A stretch of DNA of 64,000 nt from DASYRM01 sp036004405 (GTDB lineage: Bacteria; Acidobacteriota; Vicinamibacteria; Vicinamibacterales; UBA2999): positions 1 through 64,000 of the forward strand of contig DASYRM010000190.1 of the NCBI GenBank assembly GCA_036004405.1, in the 5' to 3' direction. Shown one piece after another: positions 8,681-16,950 of the stretch. The translations under genes and the position numbers were made by a program. The stretch's first letter is position 1, and each line of letters starts with the position of its first letter. The notes beneath the pieces were generated by a model. It worked only from the letters and a program-made list of their open reading frames with translations, made no database searches and was not told where the DNA came from.

Positions 8681-10567
8681 ATGAGAGAGACCATGGGGCA
8701 ACAGCGGGCGAGCGCCCTGGCGCTGCTCCTGACGCTGTTGACCGCAGGGATCGCGGCGGCACAAACGCCTGGGCCGGCAGCTGCACCCGACGGCGCCGAG
8801 CTCTACAAGCGCTCGTGTGCGCAGTGCCACGACGCCGGCGTGGGCCGCGCGCCCAACCGCGAGCAGTTTCGCGCCATGCTGCCCGACCGGGTGCTCTCCG
8901 CCATGGAAACCGGCTCGATGGTGACCATGGCCACGGGCCGCAGCGCTCTCGAACGGCGCGCCATCGCTGAGTTCCTCACCGGCAAGACGTTCGCCACAGC
9001 GCTCTCCACCACTCCGTCGCCCCGCGCCATGTGCACGCCGGCCAACGCGGCGTTTTCACCCGGCAACGGCCCGGCCTGGAGCGGCTGGGGCCAGAACTCT
9101 TCGAACACACGCTACCAGACCAGCGCCGCGCTCACGGCCGCCGACGTACCGAAGCTCAAGGTGAAGTGGGCCTTCGCGTTTCCCGGCGATCTGCAGTCCT
9201 ACTCGCAGAGCACGATCGTGGGGGGCCGCATCTTCATCGGAAGCTGGGGCGGCAAGGTCTACTCCCTCAACGCTTCCACCGGCTGCATCCACTGGTACTT
9301 CGACGCCGGCGCCGGGGTGCGCTCCGCGATCAGCATCGGTCCGATCAAGACGGCCACGGGCCAGCGCTATGCCGCGTTCTTCGGTGACCAGGGCGGCAAC
9401 GCCTACGCCGTGGACGCCACCACGGGCACGCAGATCTGGAAAACCCACGTAGACGATTTCCCGGTGGCACGAGTGAGCGGGTCGCCGACGCTCTACGACG
9501 GCAAGCTCTATGTGCCCGTGGCATCGGGCGAGGAAGCCTCGGGCGCCGTGCCGACCTACGAGTGCTGCAAGTTCCGCGGCAGCATCGTGGCGCTCGACGC
9601 CGCCACGGGCAAACAGGTGTGGAAGACCTACACCATTACCGAGCAGCCGGCGCCGACCAAGAAGAACGCAGTGGGCACGCAGCTCTACGGCCCGTCGGGC
9701 GCGCCGGTGTGGGCCACGCCCGCCATCGACACCGTGCAGCGGGCGCTCTACATCACGACCGGCAACAACTACAGCGATCCGGGCTCGGCGATGAGCGACT
9801 CGTTCGTCGCCATGGACCTCGAAACCGGCCGCATCCTCTGGCACAGGCAGATGACGGCCAATGATGCCTACACCGCCGCGTGCCGCCTGCCCGACAAGAC
9901 CAACTGCGCCGACTCGAACGGGCCCGACTGGGACTTCGGCGCGTCGCCGATGCTGGCTGCCGCACCGGGCGGCAAGCGGCTGCTGCTGGCCGGACAGAAG
10001 TCGGGCGTCGTGCACGCACTCGATCCCGATCGGGATGGCGCCGTGGTATGGCAGACGCGCGTGGGCCGTGGCGGCACGATGGGCGGCGTGCAGTGGGGCA
10101 CGGCGACCGACGGCACCAATATCTATGTGGCCAACTCCGACATCGGCCGGATCATGCTCTCGTACAGCAACACGACCGACGCCGATCCCAAGCAGGGCGG
10201 CGGCATGTTCGCGCTGCGCCTGAGCGACGGCGAGCGCGTGTGGTATCAGCCGCCGGCGAGCTGCGGCACGCGCCCGCGCTGCAGCCCGGCGCAGTCGGCC
10301 GCCGTCAGCGCCATTCCCGGCGTGGCGTTCTCGGGGTCGGTGGATGGCCACATGCGCGCCTACTCCACCGCCGACGGCACGATCCTGTGGGACGTCAACA
10401 CCATCGATGTTTACGAGGGCGTCAACGGCGTGCTCGGCCGTGGAGGCTCGATCGACGGCCCCGGCCCGTCGATTGCCAACGGCATCGTCTACGTGAACTC
10501 GGGGTACCCGACCGCAGGCGGCACGCCCGGAAATGTTCTGCTGGCCTTTTCGGTGGACGGCAAATAG
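8681..10567 (+). CDS. Periplasmic quinoprotein with N-terminal cytochrome c domain (PVA-dehydrogenase-like)
   Basis: The product is 628 residues. A signal peptide (ALALLLTLLTAGIAAA) is followed by one heme site, CAQCH (Cys46, Cys49, His50), then an eight-blade-type PQQ beta-propeller with repeated AxDxxTGxxxW blades. A vicinal Cys pair occurs in TYECCKFRGS, a feature shared with the paralogue at 61711-63552. Such fused proteins oxidise alcohols or polymers in the periplasm and pass electrons to the heme. The substrate is unknown. A GAGGAG box precedes the ATG. No pqq biosynthesis genes are in the window. Confidence 0.88.
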   Translation: MRETMGQQRASALALLLTLLTAGIAAAQTPGPAAAPDGAELYKRSCAQCHDAGVGRAPNREQFRAMLPDRVLSAMETGSMVTMATGRSALERRAIAEFLTGKTFATALSTTPSPRAMCTPANAAFSPGNGPAWSGWGQNSSNTRYQTSAALTAADVPKLKVKWAFAFPGDLQSYSQSTIVGGRIFIGSWGGKVYSLNASTGCIHWYFDAGAGVRSAISIGPIKTATGQRYAAFFGDQGGNAYAVDATTGTQIWKTHVDDFPVARVSGSPTLYDGKLYVPVASGEEASGAVPTYECCKFRGSIVALDAATGKQVWKTYTITEQPAPTKKNAVGTQLYGPSGAPVWATPAIDTVQRALYITTGNNYSDPGSAMSDSFVAMDLETGRILWHRQMTANDAYTAACRLPDKTNCADSNGPDWDFGASPMLAAAPGGKRLLLAGQKSGVVHALDPDRDGAVVWQTRVGRGGTMGGVQWGTATDGTNIYVANSDIGRIMLSYSNTTDADPKQGGGMFALRLSDGERVWYQPPASCGTRPRCSPAQSAAVSAIPGVAFSGSVDGHMRAYSTADGTILWDVNTIDVYEGVNGVLGRGGSIDGPGPSIANGIVYVNSGYPTAGGTPGNVLLAFSVDGK

Positions 10568-10616
10568 GGGTTCGCCGGTTGAGCCGGTACGTCGCCGCGC
10601 AGCGTAGACTGCCTGA

Positions 10617-11369
10617 GTGCGTTTGAGCGGTCTTCGCCGCCACTGGGATGAGTACGGAAAGAGCGATCCGCTCTGGGCGATTCTCACCGCGCCCGACAAG
10701 AAGGGGAACCGCTGGTCGATCGACGAGTTCCTGCAGACGGGCCGCGACGAAATCGCCGGCGTCATTGCCTATCTCGATGAGCGCGGGCTGAAGGACGGCC
10801 GGCGGCATGCGCTCGACTTCGGATGCGGCGCCGGACGATTGACGCACGCGCTGGCGTCCTATTTCGATCGGGTGACTGGCGTAGACATCGCACCGTCGAT
10901 GATCGACATCGCGCGTCGCCTCCACGCCGACGTCCGCGGAGCCGAGTTCCAGGTCAACGCCTCCGGCAAACTGGCATCGATCGAATCCGAATCAGTCGAT
11001 CTCGTGTACACGCGGCTGGTGCTCCAACACATGCCGGCGCGCTACGTGCGCGCCTATCTCGCGGAGTTTGTCCGCGTGCTCCGCCCCGGCGGCGTCCTCC
11101 TGTTCCAGCTGCCGGGCGAGAACGCGCTGCCGGTGACCGTCGCGGGTGGCGGACTGAAAAGCATGCTGCCGATGCCGATCATTTCGATGATCCGCGCCGC
11201 CCGCCGGCTCCGCGAGTTTCCGCGCATGGAGCTCCATGGCCTGCCGCGCCCTGAAGTCGAACGACTCCTGACCGATCTCGGAACGCGCGTGGTAGACGTG
11301 GTGGACGACCGCGCCCACGGCGCCGATACGCCAGGCTATCGCTACTGCGCCGTGAAGGTCGCGCACTAG
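10617..11369 (+). CDS. Class I SAM-dependent methyltransferase
   Basis: The product is 250 residues from a GTG. Motif I is ALDFGCGAGRLTHAL and the motif II acidic end is VTGVDIAPSMIDIARRL. A later FVRVLRPGGVLLFQLPG is the typical post-III strand. It is cytosolic, and the substrate cannot be assigned. It begins 49 bp after the quinoprotein stop and converges with the CMD-family gene. Confidence 0.85.
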   Translation: MRLSGLRRHWDEYGKSDPLWAILTAPDKKGNRWSIDEFLQTGRDEIAGVIAYLDERGLKDGRRHALDFGCGAGRLTHALASYFDRVTGVDIAPSMIDIARRLHADVRGAEFQVNASGKLASIESESVDLVYTRLVLQHMPARYVRAYLAEFVRVLRPGGVLLFQLPGENALPVTVAGGGLKSMLPMPIISMIRAARRLREFPRMELHGLPRPEVERLLTDLGTRVVDVVDDRAHGADTPGYRYCAVKVAH

Positions 11370-11384
11370 CCGAGAGCGTCCCGC

Positions 11385-11945
11385 TCACGATGACCACTGC
11401 GGCCCGGTGGTCCCCTCCGGCAACGCCGTCCGCGTCACGTTCATGATGAGCGCCAGGGTCGAGTAGTAGCCCACTGCGGACACCACGTCGATGAGGCCCG
11501 CCTCTCCAAGCACGTCGTGCGCGCGGGCGTAGAGCGCATCCGGCACGCGCCCGTCGGCAAAGAGCACGGCGCACAGCTCGAAGATCACCGCCTCGTCGCC
11601 GGGCAACGAGGGCGGCACGGTTCCGGTTTTGATCGCCTCCATCGTGGCGGGCGCCACGCCGGCAGCGCGGGCCAGCGGCTCGTGCGTCACCCACTCGTAG
11701 TCCTGCCGCCACCGCCAGGCGGTGAGCAGGATGACGATCTCGCGAAGGCGCGGCGGTATCGCCGAGTCGTAGCGCAGGTAGGCGCCAAAGTGCTGCAGCC
11801 GGCGCATGCATTCCGGGCTGCGGAGTGCGGCGATGAAGGGGCCCACCACGCCACCGCGCCGCCCGGCCGTGATTTCGTCGGCCGCCGCGCGCTGCGCCGG
11901 CGTCATCTCGTCCGGCGGAATCGCCGGCATCCTCTCTTGGGTCAC
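11385..11945 (-). CDS. Carboxymuconolactone decarboxylase (CMD) family protein
   Basis: The product is 186 residues if the GTG at 11945 is used, giving a GTGA overlap with the upstream gene; an ATG at 11930 would shorten it by five residues. The all-helical CMD signature is visible (RLREIVILLTAWRWRQDYEW followed by VTHEPLARAAG). The CxxC of AhpD-type peroxidase members is absent, so a decarboxylase-like or unknown role is more likely. It is cytosolic and coupled to the START-like gene. Confidence 0.82.
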   Translation of the reverse strand: MTQERMPAIPPDEMTPAQRAAADEITAGRRGGVVGPFIAALRSPECMRRLQHFGAYLRYDSAIPPRLREIVILLTAWRWRQDYEWVTHEPLARAAGVAPATMEAIKTGTVPPSLPGDEAVIFELCAVLFADGRVPDALYARAHDVLGEAGLIDVVSAVGYYSTLALIMNVTRTALPEGTTGPQWSS

Positions 11946-12808
11946 GCTCCTATCATCAACTTCTTGCGCGTGGTCTGGAGCGTGAATTCGAGCGATTCGC
12001 GCGGCAGACTGGTGACGAAGGGACCCACCACCCATCCCAGCCCGAACGGGATGTCGCGGGTCAGCGAGATCGACTCGCACTCGAGGAACACGCCGCCGTC
12101 GCGCTCCTCGAAGCGCCAGTACGAGTTCAGGCGCCACAGATACCCGCCGCCCTTGCCCACCGGCTCTTCACGTTCGGCGCTCGTGCCGGCGCCGGTCACC
12201 TCGGCCAGCCTGGTGCTGCGAATCCAGCTGCGCGCGCGGCCGGGGCCGAGCCACGCGAAGCGCGCGTGGTGCTCGCCGTCGACGACGACGGTGATCACCT
12301 TGGTCATGACAAACCGCAGCGAGAAGCGGAACTCGTCGCCCGGCGCCCCGGAAAGGGGCGCCGTACTGACACTGCGCGACAGCAGCCGCGATCGGGCCAC
12401 CGTCGGCGCATAAATGGTGCCGTGGTGGTCGTAGTCCTGCAGCAGCCGCACCGCCGTGGCGGCCGTGGCCTTCGGGATGAACACCGTGCCGATCCAGTGG
12501 TGGATCATCCCGTCGGGCACGTCGACGTCGCGGCCGCCAGGACGCGCGCGCAACCGCTCGATCACCAGTTCGCCTCGGCGCAGGTCGGCGAGGAGCCGTT
12601 CACGCTCGGCCTGCGGGCGCGTGTCGAGCCACAGAAAGGGGGTCGCGGGCCGCGCCTCGGCCGCAGCGACGTAGGCGTCGAACGCCTTCACCGTCGCCTC
12701 CCGCAGGTCGGCCGCCCCCACCGTGGCGGTGAACAGAACCGCCGTCAGCAGGACCGCAAACGCACGTCTTCCGGGCAGTCTGGCAGGCATCACCTGGGAA
12801 GGTGCCAA
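11942..12808 (-). CDS. Secreted START/SRPBCC-like protein
   Basis: The product is 288 residues with a signal peptide (RAFAVLLTAVLFTATVGAA). The mature part contains the pattern of a lipid-binding START-like fold: a long helix, the DGMIHHWIGTVFIPKA strand, VRLLQDYDHH, and a C-terminal helix ending in TLQTTRKKL. Close relatives are annotated as hypothetical, so this is a fold-level suggestion. It overlaps the CMD gene by 4 nt and diverges from the TIGR03435 gene. Confidence 0.65.
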   Translation of the reverse strand: MAPSQVMPARLPGRRAFAVLLTAVLFTATVGAADLREATVKAFDAYVAAAEARPATPFLWLDTRPQAERERLLADLRRGELVIERLRARPGGRDVDVPDGMIHHWIGTVFIPKATAATAVRLLQDYDHHGTIYAPTVARSRLLSRSVSTAPLSGAPGDEFRFSLRFVMTKVITVVVDGEHHARFAWLGPGRARSWIRSTRLAEVTGAGTSAEREEPVGKGGGYLWRLNSYWRFEERDGGVFLECESISLTRDIPFGLGWVVGPFVTSLPRESLEFTLQTTRKKLMIGA

Positions 12809-12914
12809 ACGGGAGCGGATCGGCTCACCGGAGAAAAACGCCCGTCCCTATGAACCTCGGCGGCCCCCTGACACGTATCTATGGTGTCTAAGACGCAAAA
12901 CGGAGGCCCGAACG

Positions 12915-14516
12915 ATGAAGTCAGCCGTGACGCTCCTGGCCCTCGTCACCCTGTCGAGCCCGGCTCTCGCACAGACGGCCGGAAACGCACCGAAATTCGC
13001 CGCCGCCGACATCAGTCTGCGGGCCCGCACGGGAACCACCAACCAGCCGACCATGACGGGGGGCGTCCTGCGCGGAGGCCGGTACGACCTCCGGAACGCC
13101 ACGATGCTCGACCTGATCGCGACGGCGTATTCGGTCGGCGACACGGATCTCATCGCCGGCGGACCCGCGTGGCTCGAACGTACCCGCTTCGACATCGCCG
13201 CAAAGGCTCCACAAGGCACGTCCCCGGCGAACGTCAAACTGATGCTGCAGGACCTGCTGACGGATCGGTTCAAGCTCGTCCTCCGCCGCGAGACGCGCCC
13301 GACCAACGGCTTCGTTCTGCAGCTTGGCAAAGAGAAGCACAAGCTGAAGGAGGCACCGGGGCCAGGCGCGGGATGCCAGGGCACTCCGCCGCCGCAGCCG
13401 CAGCCGGTCCCGATGACGCTCGGCGCCTGCAAGGGCGTGACGATCGACCAGTTCGCGGTGCTGCTGCGTCAGATTGCCGGCGGCTACATCAACGCACCGG
13501 TGCAGAACCAGACGGGCCTTCAGGGCTACTGGGATTTCGACGTGGCGTTCACGCCGTTCGGGGCGCTGCAGCGCGCCGGCGCAGACGGCGTCACGATCTT
13601 CGCGATGATCGAGCGGCAACTCGGCTTGAAGCTCGAACAAGGCAGCGCGCCGGCTGAAATGTTCGTCGTCGCCGGCGTGAACCCGGAACCGACGCCCAAT
13701 CCCTCGGGTGTCTCCGCCGCGATTCCGTTGCCGCCTCCGATGGAGTTCGACGTCGCCGTCATCAAGCTGAGTCCACCCGAAGTGACGCAGCCGCGGACTC
13801 GACTGCTCCCCGGCGGCCGCATCGAGGGCGACGGCATCACGATGAACCAGATCATGCAGCTGGCCTGGGACATCACCACCGACGAGCTCGTGGCCAACAC
13901 GCCGAAATGGTGGAACGAGACGAGATACAGCATCCTGGCGCAAACGTCGACGGCCGTGAGCGGCGTCGGTCAGGACACCAACGTCGATGTCGACGACCTC
14001 AAGGCGATGCTGCGCCAGCTCGTGACCGAGCGCTTTCAGCTGAAGTCGCACTACGAAGACCGGCCGGTCACCGCCTACACGCTGCTGGCGAACGGACCGA
14101 AGATGGCCAAGGCCGATCCCTCCAACCGCACCGGATTTCGGGAAGGTCCGGCGCCTGGCCAGCGGGATCAGCGCAATCAGGTCATCAACCGCATGGTGAC
14201 GGTGCGGAACATGTCGATGCCGCAGTTTGCCGAAGACCTGCGGCGCATCGCCGGCGGCTACGTCCGTGTGCCGATCGAGGACCAGACCGGGCTGGACGGG
14301 TCGTACGATTTCACGCTGTCGTTCAGCGCCATCGGGCTTCTCAACGCGCGCGGCGGTGGCCCCGGCGGCAACACTGCCGGCGACGCCTCGGATCCCACCG
14401 GCGGGCTGTCGCTCTTCGACGCCGTCGAGCGGCAGCTCGGTCTGAAGCTGGAGTCGCGCAAACGGCCCATGAAAGTGCTGGTCATCGATTCCATTCAGGA
14501 AAAACCGCTCGATTGA
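12915..14516 (+). CDS. Secreted protein with two tandem TIGR03435 domains
   Basis: The product is 533 residues. I chose the ATG at 12915 because it is followed by a clean signal peptide (AVTLLALVTLSSPALA) and preceded by GGAGG; the frame is open 64 codons further upstream. Two copies of the Acidobacteria-typical TIGR03435 module follow, residues ~22-270 and ~280-533. Each has a GGRxxxxxxTMxxxxxxAY/W-like start, an RFxLxxHxExR segment, an IAGGYxxxPxxxQTGLxGxxDF block and an ErqLGLKLE ending. The second copy ends in VLVIDSIQEKP. The function of the family is unknown. An intrinsic terminator lies at 14779-14810. Confidence 0.9.
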   Translation: MKSAVTLLALVTLSSPALAQTAGNAPKFAAADISLRARTGTTNQPTMTGGVLRGGRYDLRNATMLDLIATAYSVGDTDLIAGGPAWLERTRFDIAAKAPQGTSPANVKLMLQDLLTDRFKLVLRRETRPTNGFVLQLGKEKHKLKEAPGPGAGCQGTPPPQPQPVPMTLGACKGVTIDQFAVLLRQIAGGYINAPVQNQTGLQGYWDFDVAFTPFGALQRAGADGVTIFAMIERQLGLKLEQGSAPAEMFVVAGVNPEPTPNPSGVSAAIPLPPPMEFDVAVIKLSPPEVTQPRTRLLPGGRIEGDGITMNQIMQLAWDITTDELVANTPKWWNETRYSILAQTSTAVSGVGQDTNVDVDDLKAMLRQLVTERFQLKSHYEDRPVTAYTLLANGPKMAKADPSNRTGFREGPAPGQRDQRNQVINRMVTVRNMSMPQFAEDLRRIAGGYVRVPIEDQTGLDGSYDFTLSFSAIGLLNARGGGPGGNTAGDASDPTGGLSLFDAVERQLGLKLESRKRPMKVLVIDSIQEKPLD

Positions 14517-14561
14517 CCGGTGGTTGATTGCCACCCGGGACAGGAGTAGTGGGTCCACACC

Positions 14562-14717
14562 GTGTGGCGCCTCAACGACACCCGTGTGCCGCTCTTCATG
14601 GAGCGCTTCAGCACCACCATCACTGATCACGGGCACGCATCGGCGCCCGACTCCATCGTGAAGTGGGCGGGCAGCCCGTTCGTGGTGACGAGCGTGGTCG
14701 TCGGCAGCGTGCAGTAG
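14562..14717 (+). pseudogene. Possible gene remnant (51 codons)
   Basis: An open frame from a GTG gives VWRLNDTRVPLFMERFSTT, then an ending in VTSVVVGSVQ. It has protein-like composition but no ribosome binding site, and an in-frame stop lies just upstream. I do not recognise the family. It may be the tail of a decayed gene or chance coding in GC-rich DNA. Confidence 0.25.
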
Positions 14718-14778
14718 CCCGCGTCGCTGAAGTGGAGGGCGCAGTCTCTCTCTAGGCCGGCAGTAAGGGCACTCGCCC

Positions 14779-14810
14779 GATGGCGGCGGTCCAAGCCGCC
14801 GCCATCTTTT
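14779..14810 (+). terminator. Rho-independent terminator
   Basis: An 11-bp perfect GC-rich stem (14779-14789 with 14796-14806, loop TCCAAG) is followed by TTTT. It lies downstream of the TIGR03435 gene and upstream of the ParB-domain gene, separating the two transcripts. Confidence 0.8.
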
Positions 14811-14922
14811 GATCGCCCAGCTCTACTTTTCTCTGGAACCGTCTCGACCGTTCAGCGGAGAATCGGATCCACTTAGCGTGATGTGATGCGCGTGCCCATT
14901 CACCCGGTTCCCCGCGGTGCCC

Positions 14923-16050
14923 ATGTCTGACATCGAACCCGGCCTCGAGAGCGTCCCGACCCCCGAACGTCCCCCCGTCGCCATTCGTGAAGGTCTCCCG
15001 ACGGCGTATCGCATGCGCGCCGACGCGCACTACGTGGAACAGCTCGACGCGCCGGCGAGCCCGTCGGTCCGTCTGATCGACGCGCGTACAATCGAAGTGC
15101 GCGGCGAGGACCCCCGGCCGGCCGCCTCGTTCGTGGAGTCGATCAAGCGGCACGGCGTGCTGCAGCCGATCCTGGTGCAGACGCGCGGCGGGCGCTATCG
15201 CCTCATCGCCGGCCGCAAGCGCCTGGCCGCCGCCATTTCCGCCGGGCTTCGCGAGGTGCCGTGCCTGGTCCAGCGTGTGGACGAGGAGCAGGCCGGCCAG
15301 CTGGCGGAAGCCACCAACCTGCCGGCGCAGGACGCTGGCGCCGCGGCTCCGGCCGCGGCGGCAACTCCGCCTGCGCCCCTGCGCCCGGTCCCGCCGGTGG
15401 AACGCGGCGCCGGCGCTACCGATCAATTGGCCCAGTCGCTGCTGGCGCTGGCGTCGTCGGCCAACCTGCTCTCCGGCGGGTCGCCCCTCACCGTCGCCGT
15501 GGCTGCCGATCTGGTGCGCGCCGAAGCCGCGCGCGCGCTGCAGCTGCTGCTGGCCAGCCGGGTTCTCCGCGACGAAGTGCCGGTTTCACGCCTCAAAGTG
15601 CCGGTCCGCACCGTGATCGACCGCGCGATGCAGATCACGCTGGCCGAACGGCGCCTGCGCGCCACCGAGGTGCTCGTGCTGGCCGACGGCGTGCGCGACG
15701 CCGCCGTGCGCGGCGACGAGGAGCTGCTCGCGAGCGCTCTGGCCGGCCTGATGATGGCCACCGTCGGCCTGATCGGGGAGAAAGGCGGCCCCACCACGCT
15801 CAGCGCATCGGTGAAAGACGGGCGGGTGACGTTCGCGGTGGCGCAGGAGTCGCTGTCGGTACCCGAAAGCTGGGTGGAACGATCGTTCGAGACCGCCTGG
15901 CCCATCGCCAACGCCGCCACCGGAACGCTGGCGCTGATGCAGTCGGCCCGTCGCATCGCCGAGCTCCACGCGGGTGCGGTGAGCGCCGCCTCGATCGAGT
16001 CGGGCACGAGCTTCAACCTCACGCTGCCGGCACTCGCGCGCGAGATGTAG
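14923..16050 (+). CDS. ParB-like domain fused to a degenerate histidine-kinase-like region
   Basis: The product is 375 residues from the ATG at 14923 (a GTG six bases earlier is possible). Residues ~50-120 are a ParB/Spo0J N-terminal domain: SIKRHGVLQPILVQ, then RYRLIAGRKRLAAA (the GERR-type box) and EVPCLV. An Ala/Pro-rich linker (135-160) follows. Residues ~165-375 follow the order of a sensor kinase core: helices like a DHp (ADLVRAEAARALQLLLASRVL, lacking the His), GDEELLASALAGLMMATVGL in the N-box position, and MQSARRIAELHAGAV with ESGTSFNLTLP at the end. The N-box Asn and the DxGxG box are missing, so ATP binding is doubtful. There is no parA neighbour, so chromosome partition is unlikely. 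Confidence 0.7.
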   Translation: MSDIEPGLESVPTPERPPVAIREGLPTAYRMRADAHYVEQLDAPASPSVRLIDARTIEVRGEDPRPAASFVESIKRHGVLQPILVQTRGGRYRLIAGRKRLAAAISAGLREVPCLVQRVDEEQAGQLAEATNLPAQDAGAAAPAAAATPPAPLRPVPPVERGAGATDQLAQSLLALASSANLLSGGSPLTVAVAADLVRAEAARALQLLLASRVLRDEVPVSRLKVPVRTVIDRAMQITLAERRLRATEVLVLADGVRDAAVRGDEELLASALAGLMMATVGLIGEKGGPTTLSASVKDGRVTFAVAQESLSVPESWVERSFETAWPIANAATGTLALMQSARRIAELHAGAVSAASIESGTSFNLTLPALAREM

Positions 16051-16074
16051 CACGTCTCGAAAGTGAAATTCGCT

Positions 16075-16095
16075 CTTGCGATCCGCGGTCGCAAG
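16075..16095. promoter_or_regulatory. Palindrome upstream of the HTH gene
   Basis: CTTGCGA (16075-16081) and TCGCAAG (16089-16095) form a perfect inverted repeat with a 7-nt spacer, 109 bp before the HTH gene start. No T-tract follows. It is a candidate operator, possibly for that HTH protein; this is inference. Confidence 0.3.
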
Positions 16096-16204
16096 GTCTA
16101 TCTTGTGCCATGCTCGTTCGCATCACACTACCGGTTGGCGTGTTGCACGCCGCTGATGGTGTGAGCGCCCCCCCTGAACATCGTTTTCTCGCACGGGAGG
16201 GCTG

Positions 16205-16873
16205 TTGATCAGCCGTCATGCTTTCGGGTCCCGCCTCCGCACGCAGCGCGAGCGCCGGGGCGTCACACTCGAGTCGATTGTCGACTCCACCAAGATCAAG
16301 CTCTCGCTCCTCGCCGCGCTCGAACGCGGCGATGCCTCGCAGTGGCCGCGCGGCCTCTTCAGGCGGGCCTACATCCGCGACTACGCGTGCGCGATCGGCC
16401 TGCCGGCCGAGCCGCTCGTCGCGGAGTTCGTGAAGCTGTTTCCAGAGGACGGCTCGCCCGTCAGCGACGACATGATCGCTGCGTCGCAGGAGCCGATGCG
16501 CCTCACCTTCGCGGTCGAGCCCGACACACGCGTACGGCAGCTCGCCGGACAGGCGACCTCCGTCGTGGCGGAGCTGGGCATCGTGGGTGTGGCCGGAGGC
16601 ATCGCCTCGCTGATGAGCGGATGGCCGCTCCTCACCGCGTGCGGCGCCGCCGCACTGGTCTACTACCCGCTGGCGACGGTGCTCACGGGCCGCGTGCTTT
16701 CCGCGGCGCATCTGCGCAGCATCCTCAAGGTGCATCCGGCGGGCGCGGTCGAGCCCGCGCCGGTGCAGGAACCGGCACCGCTGTATCTCGTGTCGCGTCA
16801 GCCCGCCACCACGGCGCTCGTGGTCGGCGTCGCGGCCGACGAGTTCCCACAGGCCCGCACGGTCGCACGCTGA
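16205..16873 (+). CDS. RodZ-like HTH protein with membrane segments
   Basis: The product is 222 residues from a TTG preceded by GGGAGGG. Residues ~8-75 form a Cro/C1-type helix-turn-helix of the RodZ N-terminal kind (TLESIVDSTKIKLSLLAALE, then FRRAYIRDYACAIGL). Two hydrophobic stretches follow, one around LGIVGVAGGIASLMSGW and one around LLTACGAAALVYYPLATVL, so the protein is probably membrane-bound. The C-terminal tail is Pro/Ala-rich. It lies between the ParB-fusion gene and the phosphatase gene on the same strand, which suggests one signalling group. It lacks the periplasmic beta-domain of true RodZ. Confidence 0.72.
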   Translation: MISRHAFGSRLRTQRERRGVTLESIVDSTKIKLSLLAALERGDASQWPRGLFRRAYIRDYACAIGLPAEPLVAEFVKLFPEDGSPVSDDMIAASQEPMRLTFAVEPDTRVRQLAGQATSVVAELGIVGVAGGIASLMSGWPLLTACGAAALVYYPLATVLTGRVLSAAHLRSILKVHPAGAVEPAPVQEPAPLYLVSRQPATTALVVGVAADEFPQARTVAR

Positions 16874-16950
16874 CCGCGGCCTGACGCCGGTTCGCTCTCG
16901 CGACGCGGCCGGTGTCGACCGCTCACTTTTGGTTTAAGTTCAGGGTCCAA

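Noticed and set aside
14923..16050. Chromosome-partition ParB
   Set aside because: There is no parA, no parS-like site and no ParB central HTH domain. The C-terminal half is kinase-like instead.
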